A stretch of 64,000 nt of DNA from a bacterium (GCA_020444425.1 JAHLLB010000002.1:106705-170704); one strand, 5' to 3'; positions 8,502 to 17,460 are shown, counted from the stretch's first letter. Numbers and translations: made by a program. Notes: generated by a model not told the origin, from the letters alone.

Positions 8502-9407
8502 ATGAACCTGTTTGATCGCCTGGTCGTGGCCACGATGCCGTTCGTTCCAAAGCCGATGGTACGTCATTTCGCGGACCCGTATATCGCGGGCGAAACCCTG
8601 CAACATGCGATTGACCAGGTGAAGCAACTGAATCAGGAAGGGGCGATGGCGACCATCGACGTGCTCGGCGAAGCGGTAACGAGCATGACCGAAGCGAACC
8701 GGGCTGCCGACAGCTACCTGCCGGTGATCGAAGCCATCGAACGGGAGAAGTTGGACGCCAATATTTCGATCAAGCCGACGATGCTAGGGCTTGGACTCGA
8801 CTACAAGGGCTGTGTCGCCAATTTCACGCGCGTCATTGACGCTCTCCGCCCCTACAACAACTTCCTCCGAGTCGACATGGAGGACAGCCCGTATACGTCC
8901 CTGACGCTGGATCTCGTCGACGAACTCCGCAAGCTGTATCCGAACATCGGGCTGGTGCTGCAAGCCTACATGCGCCGTTCGATGAACGATCTCAAGGATC
9001 GTGTCATTCCGGAAAAGATCAACATTCGCCTCTGCAAGGGGATTTACGTCGAACCGGCTCGGGTGGCGTATAAGGACTTCGATGTCGTCCGCAAGAACTA
9101 CACGGCGCTGTTAAAAACGGCGCTGAGCAACGGCGTTTACGTTGGCATCGCGACGCACGACGAGATGCTGGTCTGGGAAGCGTTTAACATGATCGACGAG
9201 CTAGGGTTGAAGCCGGACCAGTACGAATTCCAGATGTTGCTCGGCGTGACCCCGGAACTCCGTCGCACGATCATCCGTGAAGGGCATCGGATGCGGGTGT
9301 ACGTTCCGTTCGGCGAGGACTGGTATGCGTATTCCTCCCGTCGCCTGAAGGAAAACCCGAAGGTCGCGGGGTACGTGATGAAGGACATCCTCAAATTCAA
9401 GCGTTGA
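8502..9407 (+). CDS. proline dehydrogenase
   Basis: A 301-residue monofunctional FAD-dependent proline dehydrogenase (ProDH/PutB type), which oxidises L-proline to pyrroline-5-carboxylate. Diagnostic stretches are NISIKPTMLGLGLD, the FLRVDMEDSPYTS barrel strand, VLQAYMRRS, IRLCKGIY, GIATHDE, FQMLLGV and the C-terminal substrate helix YSSRRLKENP, whose paired Arg residues bind the proline carboxylate. The protein is a single TIM-barrel domain with no fused aldehyde dehydrogenase, and no P5C dehydrogenase gene is adjacent. ATG 8502 follows GGAG at suitable spacing; an in-frame TTG three bases upstream is less likely. It stands alone, with its own upstream intergenic region of 244 bases. Confidence 0.93.
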   Translation: MNLFDRLVVATMPFVPKPMVRHFADPYIAGETLQHAIDQVKQLNQEGAMATIDVLGEAVTSMTEANRAADSYLPVIEAIEREKLDANISIKPTMLGLGLDYKGCVANFTRVIDALRPYNNFLRVDMEDSPYTSLTLDLVDELRKLYPNIGLVLQAYMRRSMNDLKDRVIPEKINIRLCKGIYVEPARVAYKDFDVVRKNYTALLKTALSNGVYVGIATHDEMLVWEAFNMIDELGLKPDQYEFQMLLGVTPELRRTIIREGHRMRVYVPFGEDWYAYSSRRLKENPKVAGYVMKDILKFKR

Positions 9408-9470
9408 CGCGAGGTCATCTCCCCCGTTATTCTATCTGCAACGTGAACTGATTCCTACCCGAGGTCAAGC

Positions 9471-9857
9471 ATGCGACGCATCGTCCGCACTGACACCGCT
9501 CCCGGCGCGATTGGACCGTACAACCAGGCCGTGGTCGCCAACGGCGGCTTCCTGTTCACCGCCGGGCAGATTCCGCTGCATCCGACGAATGGCGAGATTG
9601 TCGGCGCCACTATCGAGGAGCAGACCGAACAGGCGCTGAAGAACCTTAAGGCGGTAGTCGAAGCTGGCGGATCGTCGCTGGAGAATGTGGTCAAGACGAC
9701 CGTTTTCCTGAAGGATATGAACGATTTCGTTGCGATGAACGGCGTCTACCAGTCGTTCTTCTCCGGTGAAGCTCCGGCCCGCAGTGCGGTGGAAGTCGCC
9801 CGTCTGCCAAAGGATGTCCTGGTCGAGATCGAATGCGTGGCGTTAGTCAACGAATGA
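9471..9857 (+). CDS. ridA: RidA family reactive intermediate deaminase
   Basis: A 128-residue RidA/YjgF/UK114 protein, the usual length of the family. It begins with the typical pattern APGAIGPYNQAV, followed by FTAGQIPLHP, EEQTEQALKNLKAVVEAGGSS and NVVKTTVFLKDMNDFVAMN. The near-terminal PARSAVEVARLPKD carries the Arg that binds the carboxylate of 2-aminoacrylate-type intermediates, so it is probably catalytically competent. It works in the cytoplasm, hydrolysing enamine/imine by-products of PLP enzymes to 2-oxoacids. GAGG lies 6 bases before the ATG. Its stop overlaps the next start by ATGA, which couples it to a DUF5683 protein with no obvious related role. Confidence 0.95.
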   Translation: MRRIVRTDTAPGAIGPYNQAVVANGGFLFTAGQIPLHPTNGEIVGATIEEQTEQALKNLKAVVEAGGSSLENVVKTTVFLKDMNDFVAMNGVYQSFFSGEAPARSAVEVARLPKDVLVEIECVALVNE

Positions 9858-10471
9858 ACTTCCTGCGTGCGACGCTGATGTTCGCCGCCACTGCCACCGT
9901 CATTCTGGCCGGTGCCGTGGGTTCCTCAGTCTACGCCCAGGCTCCACCGGACACGTCGGCAACTGCGGTCGCCGTGGATACGACCTCCGCTCCCGCTGAG
10001 ATGAATGACGGCGAGTCTGATACGTTAAAGGTCGTGCTCAACGAAGACCAGCCGGTCCGGCACGGCGTCCATATGACCAAGGATCCAACCTGGGCGGCGC
10101 TGCGTAGTGCTGTACTGCCGGGCTGGGGGCAGGCTTATACGGATAACTGGATCAAAGCCATCGTCTTCGCCGGGGTTGATGCCGGTCTGGTTTACGGGGC
10201 GTATGTACAGCACGACCGCTACGTCTCCGCGCTCGATGATTCGAAGAACACCAAGACCGACGATGAGCGCGAGACTCTTGAACGCTCCGCCAATTTCTAC
10301 CGCGATGACCGCAACAAATTGCTGTGGTATGTCGCCGGTGTGATGATACTTTCTTCCCTCGATGCGTATGTCGAGGCTCACCTCTACGATTTTCATATCG
10401 ACCCGATCCTGGAAACTCCTCCGAACAACGATGGTGTACAGGCTGGGATTCGGATTACTTTCTCGTTCTGA
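9854..10471 (+). CDS. DUF5683 membrane protein
   Basis: A 205-residue envelope protein with an N-terminal signal peptide (MNFLRATLMFAATATVILAG..., cleavage near SSVYAQ) and a DUF5683 domain from about residue 72. The domain is recognised by PTWAALRSAVLPGWGQAYTD, with the conserved PGxGQ-Y turn, followed by W-KA and two hydrophobic helices, the second at ~residues 156-170. DUF5683 proteins are common in Bacteroidetes and related FCB phyla and have no established function. It is translationally coupled to ridA (ATGA). The sequence between signal peptide and domain is Ala/Thr/Asp-rich and probably disordered. Confidence 0.8.
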   Translation: MNFLRATLMFAATATVILAGAVGSSVYAQAPPDTSATAVAVDTTSAPAEMNDGESDTLKVVLNEDQPVRHGVHMTKDPTWAALRSAVLPGWGQAYTDNWIKAIVFAGVDAGLVYGAYVQHDRYVSALDDSKNTKTDDERETLERSANFYRDDRNKLLWYVAGVMILSSLDAYVEAHLYDFHIDPILETPPNNDGVQAGIRITFSF

Positions 10472-10513
10472 TAGCTGTTCTGATTTCGTTCACCAGCAGG
10501 TACGTAACCCGTC

Positions 10514-11599
10514 ATGGCGGATACCACATCCACCACGGTTCAAGTGATTTCGTCCGGCAAGGTCCACGAGTCCGTCGGTGTGCTGCACATGCACACGCTG
10601 TATTCCGACGGAACGGGCACAGTCGGCGAGATTGCCCGGTTCGCCGGCGAACGTGATCTCCAGTGGCTGATCATCACCGATCACTGCCACATGGAGGCGT
10701 ACAAACGTGGCGAATACGGCTTGTACAACGGTGTCTGGGTGTTGATCGGAACCGAGCTCGGCGACGAGGATCTGCCGAACCATTACCTGACCTACGGCAT
10801 CACCGACCTGCCGGACCAGTCGGATCCGATAAAGATGGTGCGCGGGGTGCATGAACGCGGTGGCTTCGGCGCGATTGCCCATCCGCACGAACGGCGGGAA
10901 GAGTTCGAGGACATGCCGCCGTACCCGTGGACGGCGTGGGACGCTCCCATCGACGGCATCGAGATCTGGAACCAGTTATCCCAGTGGGTCGAGGGCCTGA
11001 CGCACAAGAACAAGTACCATCGGTTCCTGCACCCGTTGAAGAGCTTGACTCAACCGGATTCCGCGACGTTGCATATCTGGGACGAGATGAACCTGAAGCA
11101 TCCCGTGGTCGGCTACGTCGGTGTCGATGCGCATGCGCTGAACTACCCCGTATTCAACGGAATGATTCGTGTGCGCGTATTCCCGTATAAGGTGCAGTTC
11201 CGCAGCCTGTTGACCCATTTGCTGCTGGACGAACCACTGCATCCGAGCGACTACGCAATCGCCAACCAGCAGATCCTCAGCGCGTTACGAAACGGTCGTC
11301 ACTTCGGCGCCAACCACCGTGCCGGGGATGCACGTGGGTTCCGATTCACCGCCACACAGGGCGGTACAGACTACCTGCCAATCAGCACGCTGCCGGCCGG
11401 CGAGTCGATCCGGTTCGACGTATCCACACCCCTTCCCGGCCGCATCTACCTTCTCCGCAACGGGCAGCTGTTGATGCGGGCGCGCGGGAAGTCGCTGACC
11501 TACGAGAGCGCGCAACCGGGCGTGTACCGTGTGGAAGTGTACCGCCGTGGACGCGGCTGGATCTTCAGTAATCCGTTCCGGGTGGTGTCGTCCGGTTGA
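10514..11599 (+). CDS. PHP-domain metal-dependent phosphoesterase
   Basis: A 361-residue protein whose N-terminal part is a PHP (polymerase and histidinol phosphatase) domain: HMHTLYSDGTGTV (residues ~22-34), ITDHCHMEAYKRGEYG, the mid motif FGAIAHPHE and the late GVDAHAL. These provide the His/Asp ligands of a trinuclear metal site. A C-terminal ~80-residue beta-rich region (GESIRFDVSTPLPGRIYLLR...) resembles the domain that follows PHP in other CehA/McbA-type bacterial proteins. Substrate is unknown; hydrolysis of a phosphoester or carbamate is possible from family precedent. No signal peptide. No close ribosome-binding site precedes the ATG. Confidence 0.85.
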   Translation: MADTTSTTVQVISSGKVHESVGVLHMHTLYSDGTGTVGEIARFAGERDLQWLIITDHCHMEAYKRGEYGLYNGVWVLIGTELGDEDLPNHYLTYGITDLPDQSDPIKMVRGVHERGGFGAIAHPHERREEFEDMPPYPWTAWDAPIDGIEIWNQLSQWVEGLTHKNKYHRFLHPLKSLTQPDSATLHIWDEMNLKHPVVGYVGVDAHALNYPVFNGMIRVRVFPYKVQFRSLLTHLLLDEPLHPSDYAIANQQILSALRNGRHFGANHRAGDARGFRFTATQGGTDYLPISTLPAGESIRFDVSTPLPGRIYLLRNGQLLMRARGKSLTYESAQPGVYRVEVYRRGRGWIFSNPFRVVSSG

Positions 11600-11718
11600 C
11601 GGTTTGTCTACCTCGCGGCCCGGCGAACTCCGCGCCCTTGATTGCCGCCTCAAGCTGTACGTCCTATCTTCCGATGAAAATGCAAACCTCTGCGTCAACT
11701 GCAGGTGATTGAACACAC

Positions 11719-12255
11719 ATGGACGAACTAGCTCCAGTCGCGCACTTTTTCCAATCCCGGGGTCTGCAGTTCTGGGACGTGTTCGCTGTGCTGGTACTGT
11801 TCGGTTTCCTGATTGCGGCGTTCGTTCTGGCGTATCGTGAACACCGGATGCGAGAAAAAGCCAAGCAGTTGGTGCGTAGACGCTACACCCCTCCGCCGGG
11901 CAAGGGCTCGCGGCGTCTCCATCCGCGTCTGCTGGTTCGGATTCCAGCGCGTGTGATGGTGGAAAAGTCGCGCAACGTTATCGAGGCGGAAGTGCTGGAC
12001 GTTTCCGCTGGCGGGATTCGACTGCTGCTGTTCCAGGCACCGCGTTCCCTGCAAATTGGCGAACACATCGACCTGATGGCACGGGACCCCTTGTTCCTCG
12101 ACATGGATCAACCCGCGCGAGCGTACATCGTGCGTACACGGCCGGGCCCACGTGCCGACACACCCACCATTCATGGTGAATGGCATGGGTTAGCGCCGGA
12201 TATGCGACGGAAGCTGAGCCGTGAAATCCGGCAACGGTTGCTCCACGACCTGTAA
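11719..12255 (+). CDS. membrane-anchored PilZ domain protein
   Basis: A 178-residue protein with one N-terminal membrane helix (about residues 18-37, FWDVFAVLVLFGFLIAAFVL) and a cytoplasmic PilZ domain from about residue 58. The c-di-GMP signature is partly visible: RLHPRLLVRIPARV supplies the RxxxR-type arginines and LDVSAGGIRLLL the D/NxSxxG strand. It should therefore sense cyclic di-GMP at the membrane, perhaps acting on motility or envelope secretion; no partner gene is adjacent. The spacing of the Arg motif is RLHPR-LLVR, slightly unusual, so binding should be tested rather than assumed. Confidence 0.82.
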   Translation: MDELAPVAHFFQSRGLQFWDVFAVLVLFGFLIAAFVLAYREHRMREKAKQLVRRRYTPPPGKGSRRLHPRLLVRIPARVMVEKSRNVIEAEVLDVSAGGIRLLLFQAPRSLQIGEHIDLMARDPLFLDMDQPARAYIVRTRPGPRADTPTIHGEWHGLAPDMRRKLSREIRQRLLHDL

Positions 12256-12315
12256 CCGCCAGTTTTCTGTCCTACCTTACGCAGATCCTTTCAACCGCAA
12301 CAGATTGAGTATCCG

Positions 12316-13374
12316 ATGAGTGAACCGACCGACCAGAAGTATACACTTGAAGAATTGACGCAACTGCCCAAGACCGACCTGCATTGCCACCTGGATGGAT
12401 CGCTGCGGGTGAGCACGATGCTCGAGCTCGCCGAGAAGCGTAAGGTGAATCTGCCGGGTGAAGATGCGGAAAGCCTGCACAGCTATCTCCTGCGTGGAGC
12501 GCGGCAGGGATCGCTGGGCGCCTACCTCGAGGCGTTCGATATCACGCTGTCTGTAATGCAGCATGAAGAGGACATCGCCCGCATCGCGACGGAGTTGTGT
12601 GAGGATGCGTGGGAAGACGGCGTCTGGTATCTCGAGGTGCGCTTCTCCCCGATTCTGCACCAGAAAAACGGGCTGCCGATTGTCAAGGTGATGGACGCCG
12701 TGCTCGACGGTTTACGGGCCGGAGAGCGAAAGACGGGCATCCGTACCGGCGTCATCGTCTGCGGGATTCGCTCGATTGATCCGATCAGCTCATTACGACT
12801 GGCGGAATTGTCGATCGCGTACAAGGGACGCGGCGTTGTCGGGTTTGACCTGGCTGGACAGGAAGACTCCTACCCGGCAAAGGATCATGCGGACGCATTC
12901 TACCTCATCCGCACGAACAACATCCCGTGTACGGTCCATGCCGGCGAGGCGTACGGGCCGGTCAGCATCCGGCAGGCGTTGCACGATCTGAACGCTCACC
13001 GTATCGGGCATGGGACGCGTCTGGTTGAAGACGGCGACCTGCTGAATTATGTCAACAATCACCGCATTCCTCTGGAGTGCTGCTTGACGTCAAATGTTGA
13101 CGTTGGTGCGGTTTCGAGTTTGGAACAGCACCCGTTGAAGTTTTACTTTGATCAAGGCTTGCGTGTGACGGTCAATACGGACAACCGTCTCATGTCAGAC
13201 ACATCGGTCACCCGGGAACTCATGTTGGCGCAGGAAAAGCTCGGGTTCAACCGCCATGAAATCGACGACTTGATCATCATGGGATTCAAGTCGGCCTTTC
13301 TGCCCTACCGGGAACGGCGACAACTGCTCGCGAAGGTGCTGAATGCTATCAACCGCCCGATTATCCCGTTCTAG
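12316..13374 (+). CDS. add: adenosine deaminase
   Basis: A 352-residue amidohydrolase of the adenosine/adenine deaminase family, which converts adenosine to inosine in purine salvage. The zinc ligands are seen in DLHCHLDGS (HxH), VHAGEA (His plus catalytic Glu), HRIGHGTRL and VNTDNRLMSD. The last motif has TDN where animal enzymes have TDD; the same variant occurs in many bacterial adenosine deaminases. The length is typical. The last ~32 bases overlap the start of a lipoprotein gene in another frame. Adenine deaminase activity cannot be excluded from sequence alone. Confidence 0.9.
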   Translation: MSEPTDQKYTLEELTQLPKTDLHCHLDGSLRVSTMLELAEKRKVNLPGEDAESLHSYLLRGARQGSLGAYLEAFDITLSVMQHEEDIARIATELCEDAWEDGVWYLEVRFSPILHQKNGLPIVKVMDAVLDGLRAGERKTGIRTGVIVCGIRSIDPISSLRLAELSIAYKGRGVVGFDLAGQEDSYPAKDHADAFYLIRTNNIPCTVHAGEAYGPVSIRQALHDLNAHRIGHGTRLVEDGDLLNYVNNHRIPLECCLTSNVDVGAVSSLEQHPLKFYFDQGLRVTVNTDNRLMSDTSVTRELMLAQEKLGFNRHEIDDLIIMGFKSAFLPYRERRQLLAKVLNAINRPIIPF

Positions 13375-14011
13375 TCTTGCTCTGCTTGGACTGATTCTGA
13401 TTGTGGGTGTCACCAGCTGCACGGAGAGTGTCGCCCCACCGCAGCCATTCACTGGCGAATCCATCGACAATTTGGATGAGATCCGTCGGTTTTACCCCAT
13501 GGCGGAAGGGTCGATCTGGCGTTACAACGCTTCGGGTGACGTCATATTAGAGTACGAAATCGTCGAGATGGGCGAAAAGAATGGTGGCCCAACCGCGAAT
13601 CTTGAAGTACTGGTTGAAGGGTCGATCTACAAGGAATACATGCGCTGGAGCGGTGAAAACCTGCTTTCTTCGGTGAGCGGGGATTTCACAAGCGAGTCGA
13701 AGGAGCTGGACGGACCGTTCTATGAAGGCGCTCGCTGGCGAAAGACGGACCAGTCCAGCGGCGACTATGTGTTCTACATTGACAGCGAAATCCTCGATCT
13801 GCACTACTCGGTGTCTGTTCCTGCCGGTGAGTTTGAGAGCGTCCTGGTTCGAGAGGTGAGATACACCTTCAACCCGGTCTCAGGCGAAAGCTCCGACACA
13901 ACCTACGTCTATTTCGTGCAGGACTATGGCATCGTGAAATGGGATATCGCCGGGTTGCTCTACGAGTTGACCGATTATCTCCCCGGAGATGGAGAAAACG
14001 GCGACGAGTGA
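13343..14011 (+). CDS. predicted lipoprotein, beta-rich
   Basis: A 222-residue protein with a lipoprotein signal peptide (residues 1-26; hydrophobic LALLGLILIVGVTSC with the lipid-modified Cys at ~26). The mature part begins TESVAPPQPF and is rich in alternating polar/hydrophobic strands (for example YPMAEGSIWRYNASGDVILEY and VPAGEFESVLVREVRYTF), as in calycin-like or lipocalin-like surface lipoproteins. The YPM..G..W.Y pattern is common in FCB outer-membrane lipoproteins. It starts inside the adenosine deaminase gene (32-base overlap), which argues for co-transcription. No specific function can be assigned. Confidence 0.78.
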   Translation: MLSTARLSRSSLALLGLILIVGVTSCTESVAPPQPFTGESIDNLDEIRRFYPMAEGSIWRYNASGDVILEYEIVEMGEKNGGPTANLEVLVEGSIYKEYMRWSGENLLSSVSGDFTSESKELDGPFYEGARWRKTDQSSGDYVFYIDSEILDLHYSVSVPAGEFESVLVREVRYTFNPVSGESSDTTYVYFVQDYGIVKWDIAGLLYELTDYLPGDGENGDE

Positions 14012-14052
14012 GAGTACGCTGGGTAGCCAATCATTTGACAGGTGTGTTTCCG

Positions 14053-14730
14053 ATGGTCCGAACCCTCACGTTGATGCTTGTTCTCGCCGCAGTTGTGTGC
14101 GTGGTCCCGGCACACGCCGCACCCTTCTCCATCGCCCGTGTCCATTATGATGGCGGCGGCGACTGGTACGGCGACCCATCCTCCCTGGTGAATCTGCAGG
14201 AGTATGTGCAACGGACTCTCGGGCTCGATGTCACCGACAAGGAAGTGACCGTTCGGCTCACCGACGACGACCTCTTTCGTCATCCCTACCTGTACATGAC
14301 CGGGCATGGAAATGTTCGCTTCAGCAACGAAGAAGTGACGCGCCTGCGTGAGTATCTGCTTGGCGGCGGATTCATGCACGTGGACGACAACTACGGTCTC
14401 GACGACTCCTTCCGCCGTGAATTAAAAAAGGTCTTTCCCGACCGTGATCTGGTTGAGGTCCCTTTCGATCATCCGCTTTACAGCACCGTTTTCCCGTTCA
14501 CCAATGGTCTGCCGAAGATCCACGAACACGACGGTGAACCGGCGCAGGGATTTGCAATCATCAACGATGGCCGCGTGGTACTGTTCTACAGCTTCCAGTG
14601 CGACCTTGGCGATGGTTGGGAAGATCTGGACGTCCACAACCTCACGCCCGCGAAGCACGAAGCCGCGTTGAAGATGGGTGTGAACCTGATTGCGTACGCC
14701 TTGAGCGGCCAGCCGGAAGCGTTGCCGTAA
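14053..14730 (+). CDS. DUF4159 secreted protein
   Basis: A 225-residue protein with a signal peptide (MVRTLTLMLVLAAVVCVVPAHA) and a DUF4159 domain over nearly the whole mature chain. Recognisable elements are RVHYDGGGDWYGDPSSL, the central LYMTGHGNVRFS, LREYLLGGGFMHVDDNYG and DHPLYSTVFPF. DUF4159 has a flavodoxin/glutamine-amidotransferase-like fold, is frequent in Planctomycetes and FCB bacteria next to DUF58/MoxR/VWA clusters, and has no known biochemical role; none of those partners is visible here. I took the ATG at 14053 because it gives a clean signal peptide; the open frame extends upstream without a signal. Confidence 0.85.
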   Translation: MVRTLTLMLVLAAVVCVVPAHAAPFSIARVHYDGGGDWYGDPSSLVNLQEYVQRTLGLDVTDKEVTVRLTDDDLFRHPYLYMTGHGNVRFSNEEVTRLREYLLGGGFMHVDDNYGLDDSFRRELKKVFPDRDLVEVPFDHPLYSTVFPFTNGLPKIHEHDGEPAQGFAIINDGRVVLFYSFQCDLGDGWEDLDVHNLTPAKHEAALKMGVNLIAYALSGQPEALP

Positions 14731-14833
14731 ACCTTCGGTAGCGACTCTCCTCTCCTGATTGATTCCCGTTGTACCCGCCACGCTACCGGTCTAGCTTGAC
14801 GATTCGGCACGCCAAACACTACCGGGAGAATGC

Positions 14834-15565
14834 ATGGATTTGACACGAAGCGAGATCGGCCTGGCGGTCAAGGACCTGGACGCTGAAATCGCCTTCTTCG
14901 AAAAGCTGGGGTTCAAAGCTTGTGAAAATCAGGCGGAGAATCCGGCCCCGCACCGGATCATGACCGATGGACGCCTCGTTCTCGGACTCTATCAGTTGGA
15001 ATTTGAGGCACCCCTGGCTGGCTACTACTGCGAAGATATCGTCTGGGAGGTTCAGCAACTGCGCAAAGCAGGCATCGAGGTGATGGAATTCCCTGACGCT
15101 TCCGGCGGACTGGAAGCAGCCGTGGCGCAGAGTCCATCCGGCGTGCCCCTTTTCCTGCAGCCCGGATGGGTGTTCAAGCATCCGGAACGGGTCAAACCGT
15201 TCTCCCGCGCCGGTGTCTTCGGTGAGCTTGCAATTCCAGTTGCAGACTATGATGCTGAAGCTGAATTCTGGATCAAGGCGGGTTTCGAATACCGTGGCGG
15301 GCCGTACACCGAACCGGAGCGCTGGGGAATCCTTGGCGACCCCTCCCTCTCCGTCGGCATTCATCAGACGGACAATTACGACAAGCCCGCGCTGACGTTC
15401 TTCTCGATGGAACAGAAGGATCTACTCTACGATCTCGCGGTGGACGGAGCCGAGTTTCAGTGGACCACGCTGGACAAGGACCGCAATATTGTCAACGGTG
15501 CGTTGTTGACACCCAACGGCTACCTCGTCTTCCTCTTCACCGGCGACCTCAGCGATTTCAAGTAA
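14834..15565 (+). CDS. VOC (glyoxalase/bleomycin-resistance) family protein
   Basis: A 243-residue protein with two paired beta-alpha-beta-beta-beta modules of the vicinal oxygen chelate superfamily (residues ~1-118 and ~128-243). The first starts RSEIGLAVKDLDAEIAFFEKLGF and the second AGVFGELAIPVADYDAEAEFWIKAGF, each the classical opening of a VOC module. The metal-binding His/Glu pattern is incomplete: neither module has the first-strand His of glyoxalase I. A binding or non-glyoxalase role is as likely as catalysis. GGGAGA precedes the ATG. A strong terminator-type hairpin follows, whose T-run faces the convergent gene. Confidence 0.82.
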   Translation: MDLTRSEIGLAVKDLDAEIAFFEKLGFKACENQAENPAPHRIMTDGRLVLGLYQLEFEAPLAGYYCEDIVWEVQQLRKAGIEVMEFPDASGGLEAAVAQSPSGVPLFLQPGWVFKHPERVKPFSRAGVFGELAIPVADYDAEAEFWIKAGFEYRGGPYTEPERWGILGDPSLSVGIHQTDNYDKPALTFFSMEQKDLLYDLAVDGAEFQWTTLDKDRNIVNGALLTPNGYLVFLFTGDLSDFK

Positions 15566-15574
15566 GGTGCAACC

Positions 15575-15607
15575 AAAAAGCGGACGCTGAATCCACTCAG
15601 CGTCCGC
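15575..15607 (-). terminator. intrinsic terminator of DUF4920 lipoprotein gene
   Basis: A perfect 11-bp stem GCGGACGCTGA/TCAGCGTCCGC (15580-15607, loop of 6) is followed on the minus strand by CTTTTTGG. It lies between two convergent genes and may act in both directions. Confidence 0.85.
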
Positions 15608-15634
15608 CGTACAGCAAGAAACCTGCAATCAGGT

Positions 15635-16123
15635 TCAGGCTTCAATCCGCAATCCAGATGGCGAGAAGAAGTACTCCGGATTCGGGCAAACGTGATCCGG
15701 TTCTCCCTCTTCCATCTCATGCTCGTCGTGCTCGGCGGTAGCGTACGGGTCGCGCAGCTGCAGCTTACCCTGGATGGTGACGTTGTGATCGACACAGTCT
15801 TCCGGGAAGATGAACGACTTGTCTGCGGTCTGAACGATCAGGCCTTCGCTGTCCGGACCACGATCCAACGAGATCCAGCAGCCGGAGCCGCCGCATCGAC
15901 CGATGACCTTGCCGCTGATGACCACGGTCTTGTCGAGATAGTCCTCCGGGGCCGCCATCATGTCGTCGATGGATGTCACGTCAGCAATCGTGATTTCCTG
16001 GCCGACAGCCTTGCCGTCAGTCGCGTGTGTGTCTTCCGTCATCTCGGCGCTCTTCTCGCCCGTCGAGCAGGCGGCCAACGCCACAACCATGATTCCCAGT
16101 ACAATCGTCTTCAGCAACTTCAT
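15635..16123 (-). CDS. DUF4920 lipoprotein
   Basis: A 162-residue lipoprotein: signal peptide MKLLKTIVLGIMVVALAAC with a lipobox ending LAAC (Cys19), a short Asp/Glu/Thr linker, then a DUF4920 OB-fold domain. The domain is identified by KTVVISGKVIGRCGGSGCWISL, containing the conserved CGxxGCW motif whose cysteines may bind metal or form a disulfide, and by the later FPEDCVDHNVTIQGKLQLRDP. The C-terminus is acidic and His-rich (EHDEHEMEEGEPDH), suggesting metal contact. It lies 52 bases downstream of a ferritin-like gene on the same strand, so the two may be co-expressed. Function unknown. Confidence 0.82.
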   Translation of the reverse strand: MKLLKTIVLGIMVVALAACSTGEKSAEMTEDTHATDGKAVGQEITIADVTSIDDMMAAPEDYLDKTVVISGKVIGRCGGSGCWISLDRGPDSEGLIVQTADKSFIFPEDCVDHNVTIQGKLQLRDPYATAEHDEHEMEEGEPDHVCPNPEYFFSPSGLRIEA

Positions 16124-16175
16124 GCCACTCTCTCCGTAACTTCGTTCTACATGGACCCTATGTCCGCCCTCTGAT

Positions 16176-16703
16176 TCACCACACGTTGGGCATGCCGGGG
16201 CTCGTATCCTTCAATGTCTGCTCCAACCTGCGGTTGAGCAGGGTAACATGACTCATCTCTTCCCTGATGATGCTGTCGACCTTCTTCTGGCCGAGGTCTT
16301 CCGGCATCAGAATCTTGATTCCGGAATAGAAGGCGATCGTGTCCTTCTCGAGCAGGATCGCGGTGCGCAGAATATCCGCCAGCGGTTCCTCACCCTTCAG
16401 TTGTCTTGACGGATCCCCTTCGACACCAAACACCTTGCCATGCATCATCGCCTGCATGTACTGACCCGCTTCCCCCTGCGGATCGTACATACCATCACCG
16501 AATTCTTTCGCGGCGATCCGTTCACGCATGCGGATAAAGACGCGCTCGTGATCATCCTCCATCGCTGCCAATTCAAGCAGCATCTCGGTGGCGATATTGG
16601 CTTCGAAATTCTTCGCGGCGGTGCGGTAAAACCGGGCACCATTACGTTCCATCTGCTCCGCCATTTCGAAGACTTCATCGATGTTGTAAATCTGGTCCGC
16701 CAT
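16176..16703 (-). CDS. ferritin-like / rubrerythrin-family diiron protein
   Basis: A 175-residue four-helix protein of the ferritin-like superfamily. The diiron ligands expected in rubrerythrin-type proteins are visible: Glu in EQMERNGARFYR (helix 1), E-x2-H in AAMEDDHERVF (helix 2), Glu in LEKDTIAFYSG (helix 3) and E-x2-H in REEMSHVTLL (helix 4). There is no C-terminal rubredoxin domain, so it resembles erythrin-type proteins that handle peroxide or iron. The Met/Gly-rich insertion between helices 2 and 3 (about residues 67-108) is long. It probably forms a transcription unit with the DUF4920 lipoprotein downstream. Confidence 0.85.
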   Translation of the reverse strand: MADQIYNIDEVFEMAEQMERNGARFYRTAAKNFEANIATEMLLELAAMEDDHERVFIRMRERIAAKEFGDGMYDPQGEAGQYMQAMMHGKVFGVEGDPSRQLKGEEPLADILRTAILLEKDTIAFYSGIKILMPEDLGQKKVDSIIREEMSHVTLLNRRLEQTLKDTSPGMPNVW

Positions 16704-16935
16704 GAATCGCTCCGCGCTGGGGAAAGAATTGTGTGTTCGTTCCGCGAAATATAACGCTCGTTGTTATGCTTTTCACACAACCGGGCTCGGCAAGCCGGTT
16801 TTGGTCGTGCGCAACTAAAGATGGGGACATCTGAACGGATCAAACAACATCACTCGCAGGCATTGTTCAGGCTCAACATATGAACTTTCAACGAGCACGT
16901 TGCTTCAAACCGCTCAGTTGTCCCCGAGTCGTGGA

Positions 16936-17460
16936 TTACAATGTGTAGAAATGAAGATCAGCACCGGTTGCGGACCGGACCATGGTCACGATCTGCCCTG
17001 TGTGATAGCTGAAGTGTTCGACGACATGGATGCACGCGTTCAACGGTGTCGTATTGAACGACTGGATGATCACCGGCCGCAGCCAGTCTTCATCGGAACG
17101 CGCCTGAAGAATCACTTCACAGGCCTCGTCAACCGTCGCCTCCAAGGCGTTGAACAGCGTCCATTTGTCCGCGCCAGCGTTGGCAGCGAATTCCGCATCG
17201 CGATTGCGCCGGTCCTCTTCCCCGCCGAGACCATGGATCATCCACTGACGGATGTTCCCTTCAAGGTGCAACAGCAGGTTGCCGATGCTGTTGACGCCGT
17301 CATTGGGTCGCTTCCAGATGAGGTCATCATCGGCAGTCGTCAACGCTTCCCGGATCCACGGCAGGTAGTAGCCCTGCAACTTGTTCACGAGCTCGGCGGG
17401 CAAAGCAGTCGCTACCTGGGTATGGCCGGTGACGGCTCGTTCGCCGGTACGTGACAGCAT
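16936..17460 (-). CDS. DinB superfamily protein
   Basis: A 174-residue DinB/YfiT four-helix protein. The three metal-binding histidines that define the family can be placed: His in GNLLLHLEGNIRQW (helix 2) and two in HVVEHFSYHTGQI (helix 4). DinB-type proteins are metal-dependent thiol S-transferases (mycothiol or bacillithiol) or uncharacterised stress proteins; the thiol used here is unknown. It is flanked on the upstream side by the terminator of the DUF1385 gene, so it has its own transcript. The downstream 232 bases up to the ferritin-like gene show no clear gene. Confidence 0.85.
   Translation of the reverse strand: MLSRTGERAVTGHTQVATALPAELVNKLQGYYLPWIREALTTADDDLIWKRPNDGVNSIGNLLLHLEGNIRQWMIHGLGGEEDRRNRDAEFAANAGADKWTLFNALEATVDEACEVILQARSDEDWLRPVIIQSFNTTPLNACIHVVEHFSYHTGQIVTMVRSATGADLHFYTL

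Noticed and set aside
16781..16807. Hairpin AACCGG..CCGGTT with TTTT between the ferritin-like and DinB genes, considered as a terminator
   Set aside because: The T-run is on the plus strand, but neighbouring genes on both sides are on the minus strand, and the hairpin is 130 bases from the DinB stop.
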